Shown: positions 15,766 through 23,983 of the stretch, one piece after another
Position numbering within the stretch: the first letter of the stretch is position 1
Layout: each line of letters opens with the position of its first letter
DNA from: a virus
Reading direction: 5' to 3' (one strand)
DNA length: 39,319 nucleotides
Virus record (IMG/VR): IMGVR_UViG_3300045965_000132
Coordinates: 1 to 39,319 of that record
Translations under genes and position numbers: made by a program
Notes under the pieces: model-generated
Database searches by the model: none
Seen by the model: only the letters and a program-made list of their open reading frames with translations
What the model was told of the DNA's origin: nothing

Positions 15766-16752
15766 CTAGATGGCGGACTGGCTGTTGCGGAATCGCATCC
15801 ACAGGGTGCCGAGGGTGCTGTCGTGATAGGCCTCGACCGTGGATTCCAGTGAGATCACACCATAACCCGCCACCGGATGCGAGGCCCGCGTCACCACCGC
15901 CTTCTCCGACTTCACCTCGAACTCGTAGAAGTTGGCCCCCAGCGCCGGCCCCACGAACACCATGCGCGGGGTGGCGTTGGTGAACAACTGGAGCGCGTTC
16001 AGCACGTCGGTGGTCTGCAGCGTCTCGGTGAACCGGTACGTGGCCTTGACGAAGTCGTTGCGGATGAACTCGGCCGGGTTGCGGCTGCCGAAGAAGAACC
16101 GCTCCGAGTCCACCGGGGCCTCGTAGCGCAGCTCCACCGTCGTCATCAGCAGGCCGGTGGTGAGCACGCCGTTGTCCATCGTGGTGCCGTGGTGGAACAG
16201 CACCGGGAGCACGTTGGGAGCGACCAGCGACGAGGTGGGCGTGAATCCGGTCACCTTGTCCTTGGCCAGCACCTCGAACTCGGCCGTGAGCATTGCCTCC
16301 TGCCCCTGGCCGGCAGTGCCGCGGATGGTGAGCGACGTCAGGATGCAGCCCAGCAGCCGCTGACAGGTGCCGGGCTCGATGTCGCCTTCGATCAGTTCGA
16401 TGGTGAGCGAGCGGACCGCCAGCTGGGCCAGGTTGTCGTGGATGATGTGGTCCCACGACACCGCCGACTCCACCACGGTCGGCGTCCAGGTGACGCCGAA
16501 CAGCGATTTCATCAGCTTGAGCATGCCGTTGTAGTTGACGCGCACCACGAAGTTGCCGCGGTAGAGCGTGCCGCCCTGGAACACGCCGCGCCGGCCGACG
16601 CTGTTGTTGAGCGACGGGTCGAGAATGATGCCCTGCTCGGGCCCGACGTCGATGCTGATGACCTCCAGCCGGTCGGTCGCCGCCACTCCGGTGCCCCAGG
16701 TGGACTCGAGGCCAAACTGGATGTAACTCTTTCTGCCCTCGCCAATGGCCAT
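15766..16752 (-). CDS. Major tail (tube) protein
   Basis: 328 residues. The opening KSYIQFGLESTWGTGVAATD is the common start of siphovirus tube proteins in which a sample-variation or similar domain follows; the middle alternates beta strands (ELIEGDIEPGTCQRLLGCIL, AMLTAEFEVLAKDKVTGF) consistent with the tube/Hcp-like fold. It lies between the tail terminator and the chaperone pair, the canonical location. At this length it may carry an extra surface domain beyond the ~200-residue core. ATG 16752. Confidence 0.85.
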   Translation of the reverse strand: MAIGEGRKSYIQFGLESTWGTGVAATDRLEVISIDVGPEQGIILDPSLNNSVGRRGVFQGGTLYRGNFVVRVNYNGMLKLMKSLFGVTWTPTVVESAVSWDHIIHDNLAQLAVRSLTIELIEGDIEPGTCQRLLGCILTSLTIRGTAGQGQEAMLTAEFEVLAKDKVTGFTPTSSLVAPNVLPVLFHHGTTMDNGVLTTGLLMTTVELRYEAPVDSERFFFGSRNPAEFIRNDFVKATYRFTETLQTTDVLNALQLFTNATPRMVFVGPALGANFYEFEVKSEKAVVTRASHPVAGYGVISLESTVEAYHDSTLGTLWMRFRNSQSAI

Positions 16753-16770
16753 GTCCCCGCCCCTCCCCCC

Positions 16771-17229
16771 TTACGCCGTCAGGTCAACATGCCAGTCGGC
16801 GGTCAGTGTCATCGAATAGACGGTCGCGCCGGTCACTTCCTCGGCTCGCTCGTCCCGCGCGTAATGACCCATGGCGATGCCCGCATTGGCCCCCGCCGCC
16901 TCGAGCGCCGGGTAGCCGGATCGCAACGCCTTCTGCACGTCGCGCACCAGACGCAGGGCCTTGCGCTGCCCCAGATCGCTGTCCCGCGACATGGCCCATA
17001 TCTGGTAGGTAGCTCGCTCCATGTGCCGCGGCGAAGCGTCGGGCAGCAGGGTCTGACTCTCGCTGTGCACCAGATAGATGGCCTCGCCCAGACCCTGCGG
17101 CACCGCGCTGCGCGGCACCCCCACCTGCTTGGTCGGGTTGGTGTTGTAGTCCGGCCCGCCGACGATCAGGTCGAGCCGCGCCTTGATGGCGTCCAGCACC
17201 GTCTCCGCCGTCACCACCGGGACCGGCAT
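16771..17229 (-). CDS. Tail terminator protein
   Basis: 152 residues. It has an N-terminal helix (TAETVLDAIKARLDLIVGG), a central beta segment (GEAIYLVHSESQTLLPD), a second helix (ALRLVRDVQKALRSGYPALE) and a final strand (VYSMTLTADWHVDL). This alpha-beta arrangement and size are those of lambda gpU-type terminators, which cap the tail tube and contact the head. It lies between the head-tail joining gene (three bases upstream) and the tube gene. Confidence 0.65.
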   Translation of the reverse strand: MPVPVVTAETVLDAIKARLDLIVGGPDYNTNPTKQVGVPRSAVPQGLGEAIYLVHSESQTLLPDASPRHMERATYQIWAMSRDSDLGQRKALRLVRDVQKALRSGYPALEAAGANAGIAMGHYARDERAEEVTGATVYSMTLTADWHVDLTA

Positions 17230-17232
17230 GCG

Positions 17233-17538
17233 TCACACCCTCGCGCATATGACAGACTCGTGTTCCGTGGACACCCGACGCACCGCCACCGCCTTGTAGG
17301 CGGTCGCGGGCGCCGGGTAGTCCACCGTCACCGTCACGCCTTCCACCAGTGCGGGGAATGTCCCCGGGACGGTGCGCAACGTGATGGCGCGCCCGACCAG
17401 CACCGAGTTGGCGGTGGCGGCGATCTGCTCGTCGTTGTCCGACACAATGCAGCGCGCCGTGACGCTGCCGACGGTGACCGACACTCCCCACTCGTCCAAC
17501 ATGGGCTGGATGTCGGCCTGTCGCCAGATGTTCGCCAC
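17233..17538 (-). CDS. Head-tail joining protein (gpFII-like)
   Basis: This 101-residue small beta protein, from GTG 17538, has a strand pattern typical of gpFII-type connectors: GVSVTVGSVTARCIVSDNDE, then TLRTVPGTFPALVEGVTVTV and YKAVAVRRV. gpFII-type proteins form the ring at the portal exit to which the tail attaches. It lies just before the tail terminator, the expected order FII-Z/U-V. Family call by pattern and position. Confidence 0.65.
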   Translation of the reverse strand: MANIWRQADIQPMLDEWGVSVTVGSVTARCIVSDNDEQIAATANSVLVGRAITLRTVPGTFPALVEGVTVTVDYPAPATAYKAVAVRRVSTEHESVICARV

Positions 17539-17550
17539 GGCGGCCGCCTG

Positions 17551-17922
17551 CTACCGGTACTTCTTGAATCCGGTCAGCGTCACGCTGATGAGCGCCGACG
17601 TGCCGACGGTCGCCCCGTACTTGAGGAACCGCTTGGCGGTGCTGGCGTTGAAGCGCACCGACGAGAGAGCGCTGGCCGACGTGCCGAACGCACCGCTGGT
17701 GAGCTCCACGTTGGTGTAGGTGCCGCCGCTGGTGTCCGACGCAGTGAGCAGCGGGACCGTGAAGGCGCCGGACAGTGCGCCCAGGTTCTGCTGCACCTCC
17801 ACCTCGCCCTCGTAGTCCAGCAGGTCGAGGGCCGTGGACAGGAACGCACCAGCGCCCTGGCTGACCGGCGAGACGATGTTGACGGGGACCGACTGCGACA
17901 TCTGCACGCTGGGTGCGGGCAT
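17551..17922 (-). CDS. Small capsid-associated protein, possibly decoration
   Basis: A 123-residue beta-rich protein dominated by Ser, Thr, Ala and Val: ALDLLDYEGEVEVQQNLGAL, then SGAFTVPLLTASDTSGGTY and a C-terminal Phe-Lys-Lys-Tyr-Arg. The pattern of an N-terminal ALDL segment followed by a jelly-roll-like sandwich resembles small virion proteins encoded after the capsid gene in several siphoviruses, some of which decorate the shell. It lies between the capsid gene and the joining protein. A decoration role is inferred from position. Confidence 0.55.
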   Translation of the reverse strand: MPAPSVQMSQSVPVNIVSPVSQGAGAFLSTALDLLDYEGEVEVQQNLGALSGAFTVPLLTASDTSGGTYTNVELTSGAFGTSASALSSVRFNASTAKRFLKYGATVGTSALISVTLTGFKKYR

Positions 17923-17926
17923 GGTG

Positions 17927-18172
17927 CTATTCCTCCTCGCGCCGCATGCGCGGCTCGCGGTGTTCCGGCTCAGGCTCGCGCGTCTCGATGACGTCGAGCG
18001 TTCCGGCCCGCCGCCCGGACACCGGTGGCGGTGCCGGGTCCGCCTCCGCCGGTACGACGTAGCCCATTTGCGTCCACCGACGGGCGTTGTACTCGTCGGT
18101 CTCGAACACCTGCCCGGCCTCGACGTTCTCGCCGCTGCCGATGCAGAACCCTGTCAGCGCTTTGACCTTCAC
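17927..18172 (-). CDS. Small head-region protein
   Basis: This 81-residue protein starts at GTG 18172 behind CGGGAGG. The first 42 residues (KVKALTGFCIGSGENVEAGQ, then FETDEYNARRWTQMGYVV) match a small beta domain that recurs in phage head/neck regions; the rest is a charged Arg/Glu/Pro tail that is probably disordered. It follows the capsid gene after the hairpin at 18198-18224. It may be a head completion accessory. The function of such proteins is not established. Confidence 0.6.
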   Translation of the reverse strand: MKVKALTGFCIGSGENVEAGQVFETDEYNARRWTQMGYVVPAEADPAPPPVSGRRAGTLDVIETREPEPEHREPRMRREEE

Positions 18173-18197
18173 TGGTTGCCTCCCGTGTGCGGGGTGC

Positions 18198-18224
18198 GGG
18201 GCCCGTCAAGGATGCCCGGGCCCC
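18198..18224 (-). terminator. GC-rich hairpin after the capsid gene
   Basis: Perfect 8-bp arms (GGGGCCCG and CGGGCCCC) with an 11-base loop lie in the 67-bp gap after the capsid stop at 18240. No T-tract follows, so it may be an attenuator or an RNA-stabilising 3' structure that lets the capsid mRNA accumulate over downstream genes. Confidence 0.5.
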
Positions 18225-18239
18225 CTCCGCACAAACCGG

Positions 18240-20255
18240 TTACGCGATGGTCGCGCCGTGGGACTTGGAGAACGACTGACCGTGACGCAGCAGGATGTCG
18301 ACCATCTGGAACGAGGTGACCTCGATCAACGCCCGCTTCTTCTTGGCGTAGGGGTCCACCACGATCTCCAGCGAGCCGAACATGCCGATGAGCATGTCGC
18401 CCCAGTTGCCGAACACGATGCCGTGCTGCGACCCGCCGGACTCCGCCGAGTCCACCATGGTCTTGCTGACCTGATTGGTGGCGCGCGCCGGGTAGCCGAG
18501 CACCGTGCCCTCGCGGAACGTGCCCTGCCAGATCCAGTTGGCCATCGTGCCCGTCGGGTGCTCGGCGATGCCCTTGAGCTTGGCCGCCATGAGCGGCGTG
18601 GTCACCCAGCCCAACGACCCCTCGTCGGCGTTCTGGTCCGCCACCTTGCCCGCCTGCGACAGCAGCAGGAGGTAGGTGGGATTGCCACCATGCGCCTCAC
18701 TGGAAACATCCGGGGCGAGGTAGATGCCGGTCGGCTGGCCGGCCGCGGACTGCCCGTGGATGGCCGCCCGGTCCCACGCCAGGGCGTGGATGAGGGCGAG
18801 GTCGTTGCGCACCAGACCCTCCGCGTCCACGCTGGACTGGACCAGCAGCTGGCGCGAGTAGGCCGTGGTGCTTTGCAGCGTCTTGGGCTGCATGGTGACC
18901 AGACCCAGCGCCAGGTCGCTGTCGGCCAGGTCTGCCGCCGGGTTTTCACCCACCCACGACGCCGTTCCCGCCCCGGTCTGCTTGGGGAACCCGACCGGGC
19001 CCGACAGGCCGGTCAGCGTCCGCGCACCCAGCGCGACCACCGCGCTGCGGTTGCGGAGCAGCTCGATCAACTCGCCCGGCTGTTCGAACACCGTCTCCGC
19101 GCCCTTGGTGCCGGTCTTGCTGTCGAGTGCGCGGCGCTCCATCTGCTGCCAGTACTCGTCCGGCGTGCGCAGGTCCATGGGCACCAGGACGCTGTTCTGC
19201 CGGACCGACAGCCCGGCCTGCAGGTAGCGGTCGGAGAGCGCCTGGTGCATCTCGGCCTCGATCCCGTCGAGCTTGCCGTGGCCGGCAGCGAGCAGGATGG
19301 CGCGCGCGTAGCTGTACCGCTTGCGGTCGCTGTAGCGCAGGCCCTTCATCATGTCGCCGCCCGCCGGCGCCACGTCCTCGGCCGCCCGCGCCTTGCCGCG
19401 GTGGCGGATGATCTCGCGGCACACTTGGTCGAGGGTCAGGCCCTGCTCGATGAACTCGGGCGCCATCGCCCCCATGCCGTTCGTGTCGCAGACGCGCAGG
19501 ATCTCGGCGCGGTCCTTGTCCCGCTGCCGCTCCGTCTCGCTGCGGTGGTCCTCGGTGAGAATCTGCGCCGCCGTCTTGCCGGCCGCCGGTGCCCCGTTCC
19601 CCTCGCCCATCTCCCCCACCTTTCCGGCCGGCTCACCGGCCCCCGCCGCGGGAACACCCGCGACACTTCGGCCCACACCGACCGACAGGTCGGCCGGCAC
19701 GCTGACGATGCTCAACTCCGCCGGCTCCCACCGCGTGACGTGGAATACGTCCACGTACATCGGCTTGCCGTTGGCGTCCTTCCCGACCTCCCGCGACTCC
19801 ACCTCCCAGTCGTGCACCATGTAGCCGACCGACGTGCTTTCGCGCGTCTGGTCGGCCACGTCCTGCTCGATCTCCTGCCCGCGGGTGCTGCGGCTGAACC
19901 GCACCCACCCGCGCTGGACCCGGTCCGCATCGACGCGCACCGTGCCGTTCATCACCTTGCCGACCTGGTCGCCGCCGTGGTCCACCAGCACCGGCGCGCC
20001 GGTGTTGATGCGCGTCTGGACGATGGCCCCCGGGGCGTGCGACAGGATCTCGATGCCGAACCAGCGCTGGATTTCGGCCTCGCTGCTGATGGCCACCTCG
20101 TAAAGCATTCGCCCGTCGTCGCCTTCCTTCGCGACGCCGCGCGTCACAAGCTCGTCAGCGGGCACCGCCCGACGCGCCATCGGAAACTCGGCGTGCCGGA
20201 TCCCCCCCGCCGCCTCCCCCGGTGCCAGGGGAAACGGCCGCTTGTCACCTGCCAT
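18240..20255 (-). CDS. Fused prohead protease and HK97-type major capsid protein
   Basis: 671 residues joining two usual genes. Residues 30-200 are an S78 prohead protease: His93 in VLVDHGGDQVGKV, Ser142 in ESTSVGY and the EPAELSIVSVPAD segment around Glu180. A Gly/Ala-rich linker and a charged helical delta-like region (TEDHRSETERQRDKDRAEIL) follow. From about residue 350 the HK97 capsid fold begins, with an N-arm, TGLSGPVGFPKQTGAGTASW (typical P-x-x-T-G-x-x-x-x-W) and a C-terminal VVDPYAKKKRALIEVTSFQM strand. The protease probably cuts itself and the scaffold away from the shell. ATG 20255 overlaps the portal stop. Confidence 0.92.
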   Translation of the reverse strand: MAGDKRPFPLAPGEAAGGIRHAEFPMARRAVPADELVTRGVAKEGDDGRMLYEVAISSEAEIQRWFGIEILSHAPGAIVQTRINTGAPVLVDHGGDQVGKVMNGTVRVDADRVQRGWVRFSRSTRGQEIEQDVADQTRESTSVGYMVHDWEVESREVGKDANGKPMYVDVFHVTRWEPAELSIVSVPADLSVGVGRSVAGVPAAGAGEPAGKVGEMGEGNGAPAAGKTAAQILTEDHRSETERQRDKDRAEILRVCDTNGMGAMAPEFIEQGLTLDQVCREIIRHRGKARAAEDVAPAGGDMMKGLRYSDRKRYSYARAILLAAGHGKLDGIEAEMHQALSDRYLQAGLSVRQNSVLVPMDLRTPDEYWQQMERRALDSKTGTKGAETVFEQPGELIELLRNRSAVVALGARTLTGLSGPVGFPKQTGAGTASWVGENPAADLADSDLALGLVTMQPKTLQSTTAYSRQLLVQSSVDAEGLVRNDLALIHALAWDRAAIHGQSAAGQPTGIYLAPDVSSEAHGGNPTYLLLLSQAGKVADQNADEGSLGWVTTPLMAAKLKGIAEHPTGTMANWIWQGTFREGTVLGYPARATNQVSKTMVDSAESGGSQHGIVFGNWGDMLIGMFGSLEIVVDPYAKKKRALIEVTSFQMVDILLRHGQSFSKSHGATIA

Positions 20256-21855
20256 AGCGCCACCTCCACCGCCTCGTCGTCACGACGTGGCCATTGCCGT
20301 TACCGTTGGTCGTGCCGTTCGCCACCCCAACCACCCATCGCTCGCCCTCGTCCTCCGCCGGCGCCGCAGCCTTGGGAGCGCTCGCCGGCTGCGGGCCCGC
20401 GATGTCCACGCCGTAGGCGCGCGCCAGCTCCTGCTCCTCTGCCAGCTGCTCGAGCGTTTCCTCGTAGTCCTTGCCCTGCTCCGCCAGCAGGGCCGTGCGC
20501 GACCCCAGGCCGGTCTGGATCTCCTTGATGCCGGCTTCCGTGTCCTTGGCCGGGTCCACCCACTGCCAGCCGCGCGGGGTCCACTTGACCGCGAGGAACT
20601 TCCGGCGGTCTCGGCTGTCGAGCGACAGCGCACCATTCAGGAGCGCCATGTTCATCCACTCGGCATAGACGGGTTGCAGGAACGCGTTGATCCACCACGT
20701 CTGCAGCGTGCGCCACAGGTCGCGCTCGATCAGCGTGCCGCTGCGCATGCTCGAGTAGTTGACGTGCTCGAGGTCGTTGGCGAGCGCGTTGTAGGACAGG
20801 CCCAGGCCACTCGCGATCTTGCGCAGCACGCCCTTGATGAACGCCTGGTAGTTGTTGTTGGGGTGTTGCGGGTCCCACGACGCGAGGTCGTAGCCCTCCG
20901 GCGCGAACACGAACTGGCCCGGGTTGGCCTCCAGCTCCGCGCGGCCCTCCGGGTCGGTGGCGACGTCGCCCGCGCCCTCTTTGCGCGTGAAGAACCCCAT
21001 CGCGCTGGCGGCCAGGCGGCACGCCGTGATCTCCGCGTCCTCGTACCCGTCCAGCATGTTGAGCGCCCACATGACCGGTGCCAGCCAGGTCACTCCGCGC
21101 GTCAGGTTGGGACGGTCCATGCGGTAGAGGTGCAGCACCTCGTCCGCCGGCACGCGCTCCATCTCGCGCCGCGGCGCCACGCCGCCCTGGGTGAGCGGGG
21201 AGTCCCAGATGTGGTAGGCCAGCGGCTTACCGTAGGAGTCGATTTCGACCCCCATGCGGATCTCTGGGCGGCGCTGCGAGACCGGGCGCTGGTAGAGCTC
21301 GTCCACCAGGTCCGGGTCCACGGCCTCGAGCGCGAAGCCGAACCGGTTGCCGGTGAAGCCGCGGCGCAGGCGCACGAACGCCTCGCCCTCCTTGGCCGCC
21401 GTCTCGAGCGTCAGGTGCTGGAAGTCCACCAGAGACAGCTTGCCGTCCACCGTCGGCGCCCGCCCCCACTCGTCCCAGGCGGCCTCGATGCGATCGTTGG
21501 AGAGCCGCGACAGGACCCCGCTGTTGTCCCGCACCTGCGCCTGGTGGCGCGGGCCGTCCGGGCCCACCACGTTCACCCGCAGCAGGTTCAGGTACTGCCG
21601 GATATACGGGTTGTTGCGCGCCAGATCCCGCGCCCGGGCTCGGAGGCGCCCCAGGACGTGTCGGATCTCCTCGTCGGCCGGCACCCGGCTGGCGTTCCAG
21701 TCCAGGGTGAGCCGGTTGAACTCGGCCCCCTTGAACGCCATGTCGCGGCGCCCACGGCGGGGTGGTGCGACGGCCTTGGGCACCCGCTTGGCGCGTCGGT
21801 GCGCGGCGGCGGCGGCCTTGGCGCAGTCGGTGAACGACATGCGGTCGGGGATCAC
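20245..21855 (-). CDS. Portal protein (lambda gpB family)
   Basis: 536 residues. The opening has an Ala/Arg-rich arm, then RARARDLARNNPYIRQYLNL and LLRVNVVGPDG, the hallmark of the lambda portal family. It continues with FQHLTLETAAKEGEAFVRLR, VDPDLV and EVLHLYRMDRPNLTRGVTWL, all standard landmarks, and the wing segment LSYNALANDLEHVNYSSMRS. The portal forms the dodecameric DNA gate at one capsid vertex. The Gly/Asn-rich C-terminus (TNGNGNGH) is unusual and probably flexible. GTG 21855 overlaps the TGA of the gpW-like gene; ATG 21840 is an alternative. Confidence 0.95.
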   Translation of the reverse strand: MIPDRMSFTDCAKAAAAAHRRAKRVPKAVAPPRRGRRDMAFKGAEFNRLTLDWNASRVPADEEIRHVLGRLRARARDLARNNPYIRQYLNLLRVNVVGPDGPRHQAQVRDNSGVLSRLSNDRIEAAWDEWGRAPTVDGKLSLVDFQHLTLETAAKEGEAFVRLRRGFTGNRFGFALEAVDPDLVDELYQRPVSQRRPEIRMGVEIDSYGKPLAYHIWDSPLTQGGVAPRREMERVPADEVLHLYRMDRPNLTRGVTWLAPVMWALNMLDGYEDAEITACRLAASAMGFFTRKEGAGDVATDPEGRAELEANPGQFVFAPEGYDLASWDPQHPNNNYQAFIKGVLRKIASGLGLSYNALANDLEHVNYSSMRSGTLIERDLWRTLQTWWINAFLQPVYAEWMNMALLNGALSLDSRDRRKFLAVKWTPRGWQWVDPAKDTEAGIKEIQTGLGSRTALLAEQGKDYEETLEQLAEEQELARAYGVDIAGPQPASAPKAAAPAEDEGERWVVGVANGTTNGNGNGHVVTTRRWRWRYGR

Positions 21856-22616
21856 GACTCGGCGCTCGCCCCGGTGAATACCGCGCGCACGATGCCCAAC
21901 TTCCCGGGGTTGCGCTGCTGGGCGACGGCCCGCTCGAGGTAGCTACGGAACTCGAACCAGTCGCGCATGCGCGTTGCGGTCTTGGCGCGGTCGGCGATCT
22001 GGTAGGACTCGGTGTCGGTGGCGATGCGCCCGAGGATGATGTCGTTGACCATGCGCAGCATGGTTTCTTCGGGCGACTGATAGGTGCCCGCCGGCGCCCC
22101 GGCGATGTCCGGCGCGATCGTCAACGTGCCCTGGTCGCCGGTCACGACTTCGCTGCCCTTGGTCAACCGTTCCTGCCAGGTGTAGATCCCCTCGGGGAAG
22201 CGGAACGGCAGCGTGACGCTGGACCCCGCAGCGCTCGCCGGGGCGTTGATGCGCGCCGTGGTCGCGCTGGGGAGCGATAGCGCGTAGCCGTGGGGCGGCA
22301 GGTCCGGGTGGGTGACGAAGTATCCGGGCAGCACGCCGTCTGACGGGAAGCTGCCTGCCGCGCGCGTGATGACGTCGCCGCCCGCAGACCAGCCGCAGCC
22401 GGCCACCTGCACGGTGGCGGTCGCGGCGGCCGGGATCGTGACCAGGTAGCCCTCGCCGGACGTAGTGGCCACCACCGACAGCGTCGACTGGCCGGCGAGG
22501 TACAGGGTGAGCGTCCAGCCGTCGCCGGGCGTGTACGGCGCGCGCGTACAGGTATAGGCCACCGTGGTGCCGGCGATGAATCGCGACGGCAGGCTGGCGG
22601 CAGGGCTGGTCGCCAT
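21852..22616 (-). CDS. gpW-like head-tail connector with N-terminal beta domain
   Basis: 254 residues in two parts. Residues ~10-170 form a beta domain (FIAGTTVAYTCTRAPYTPGD, then GWTLTLYLAG and a closing FPEGIYTWQERLTKGSEVVT), the Ig-like module often seen upstream of phage portals. The C-terminal ~70 residues (MLRMVNDIILGRIATDTESY, ADRAKTATRMRDWFEFRSYL) are helical and resemble gpW, which adds to the portal to finish DNA packaging. Lambda order W-B is kept. ATG 22616 is preferred over GTG 22625, but neither has a clear Shine-Dalgarno. The length of the middle region is unusual. Confidence 0.7.
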   Translation of the reverse strand: MATSPAASLPSRFIAGTTVAYTCTRAPYTPGDGWTLTLYLAGQSTLSVVATTSGEGYLVTIPAAATATVQVAGCGWSAGGDVITRAAGSFPSDGVLPGYFVTHPDLPPHGYALSLPSATTARINAPASAAGSSVTLPFRFPEGIYTWQERLTKGSEVVTGDQGTLTIAPDIAGAPAGTYQSPEETMLRMVNDIILGRIATDTESYQIADRAKTATRMRDWFEFRSYLERAVAQQRNPGKLGIVRAVFTGASAES

Positions 22617-22630
22617 GCCCGCCACGGTGA

Positions 22631-22651
22631 GTCACGGCGGGGAGCCGTGAC
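22631..22651 (-). terminator. 8-bp hairpin upstream of the connector gene
   Basis: Perfect arms GTCACGGC and GCCGTGAC with a 5-base loop lie in the 55-bp gap between the accessory block (ending 22681) and the structural operon. No T-run follows, and the start codon lies 15-35 bases downstream. It may end accessory transcripts or influence translation of the connector gene. Confidence 0.45.
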
Positions 22652-22680
22652 TAGATTACTCTACGCTAATACTTCTGGCC

Positions 22681-23199
22681 CTACTTTCGCGCGGCGATTT
22701 GCCGCAACAGGAGCAGCTCCTGTCGATTCTGAACTGCCTGGAGGAAAGCGAGCTGGAGCAGCGCTTCATCGACTAGTTGCGTTACCTGCGGAGCGGACCT
22801 TGCACGGCCTTTTGCCAGCACATAGTCGCCCAGCACATCGCCAAGCAGCATCGTTAGTAGCGCCGGGTCGGAAGCCGCTTTGGAGTAGATCTCGACCACG
22901 CGCAAAGACAGAGCAGGGGGCACGGGGCGGTCCCTGCCAAAGAGAGACATTAGCGATAGCGTCTCGCCGAGATCGTCCAAGGCATCCAGCGTGTCGAGCG
23001 CCGCGCGGTATTCCGTCAGAGCCCTGAGAGAATCGAGTCGGGCTGCCTGTAAAAACGCGGAACGCGCCTTCAGCGAATCTATCCTCGTGGTGTACGCGTC
23101 CTTCGCCTGCGCGCCGGCACTCCGCGCCCCCAGGTGGTAGGCCAGCGCGAGCAGGCAGATCCCCGCGCATACGTAGAAAAACGCCTTCGCCCGATGCAT
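22681..23199 (-). CDS. Membrane-anchored or exported helical protein
   Basis: 172 residues from ATG 23199, behind a perfect GGGAGGT. Residues 6-25 are a hydrophobic helix (AFFYVCAGICLLALAYHLGA) followed by RSAGAQA, which reads as signal peptide or anchor. The rest is helical with Leu/Ala/Arg heptads (ARSAFLQAARLDSLRALTEY; QLVDEALLQLAFLQAVQNRQ). It is the last gene of the accessory block. A periplasmic coiled coil in an infected cell could take part in exclusion or envelope stress; no family was recognised. Confidence 0.7.
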   Translation of the reverse strand: MHRAKAFFYVCAGICLLALAYHLGARSAGAQAKDAYTTRIDSLKARSAFLQAARLDSLRALTEYRAALDTLDALDDLGETLSLMSLFGRDRPVPPALSLRVVEIYSKAASDPALLTMLLGDVLGDYVLAKGRARSAPQVTQLVDEALLQLAFLQAVQNRQELLLLRQIAARK

Positions 23200-23265
23200 G
23201 TGGACCTCCCATGTCTGCCGGGGGCCCGTCGAGCACCGTGCGCGGCGGCCTGCGGCGCATCGAGT

Positions 23266-23979
23266 TTACGCCTCGGCTGCCTTGCCTGGCCATACCCCGA
23301 CGGTAGGTGTGGTTTGGACGGCAGTAGCGCGCGGGTCCCACGGCGGTATTTCGCGCCCCGCTGGCAATCTGTTCTGCGACTTCAGTTCCTCGCCATATCC
23401 AGCCAGCAGCAGGGCGAGGTTGCCGTTAGCGGGAGTGACCGTCCGCAATATGCCGGACATGCAGGCGATCACGTGCCCACTGGCGCGGTGGTCGCGTTCG
23501 TGGTCAAAACACGGCCATAGATTCACAAGGAAGCTCCATGCGGCGCGGTCGCTGCTGGTGCCGCGCCTGACCGAACGCTTCCACGGGGGCAGTGTGGCCC
23601 ACAACTCTGCGTCCTTCGGGTCCACCTCGTGTAGTTCCAGAAAGTCGGCTTGTTCGTTGGGCGGCATCGTTGCGAGTTTCCGGCAGAATGCCACATCGGT
23701 ATTTAGCCCCCGGCGCAATAGGTGGCGGTCAACGCCGGGGTCGATGCCGGGAAATAGCACCGACGCGACTACAAAATGTTGCCAATTCCTTCGCAGCTTG
23801 ACCGCAATGCCCACGCTTAGGGCTATGCGATCGTGGCCCCGGATTGATTCTGCTAGCTCGTTTCCAACCTTGTTAAGGCACGTGGTCAAGATATATTTTC
23901 GATCCCTCCGCGCACATTTTTGACACCTGCGGCCATCGGACCGCAGGTGTCCACAACCGCATCGCTTGCTCCTATGCAT
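23266..23979 (-). CDS. Zinc-ribbon protein of unknown function
   Basis: 237 residues. The N-terminus carries a compact metal-binding knuckle: CGCGHLRSDGRRCQKC (C-x-C and C-x-x-C separated by about ten residues). A basic region follows (ARRDRKY), then a mixed alpha/beta body with many Trp, His and Cys residues. ATG 23979 lies four bases from the stop of the DGQHR gene, so the two are an operon. Base composition looks less GC-rich than the structural genes. Nucleic-acid binding is likely from the ribbon; the enzymatic role, if any, is not visible. Confidence 0.65.
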   Translation of the reverse strand: MHRSKRCGCGHLRSDGRRCQKCARRDRKYILTTCLNKVGNELAESIRGHDRIALSVGIAVKLRRNWQHFVVASVLFPGIDPGVDRHLLRRGLNTDVAFCRKLATMPPNEQADFLELHEVDPKDAELWATLPPWKRSVRRGTSSDRAAWSFLVNLWPCFDHERDHRASGHVIACMSGILRTVTPANGNLALLLAGYGEELKSQNRLPAGREIPPWDPRATAVQTTPTVGVWPGKAAEA

Positions 23980-23983
23980 TGAA

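Noticed and set aside
15877-17991. Long plus-strand open frame of 704 codons opposite the tail genes
   Set aside because: GC-rich codon bias opens antisense frames. The product is His/Arg/Gly-rich without domain features, and the minus strand holds clear tail genes.
18087-22000. Plus-strand open frames of 813 and 566 codons opposite capsid and portal
   Set aside because: Same composition effect. The minus-strand frames show conserved protease, capsid and portal motifs, while the plus-strand ones show none.
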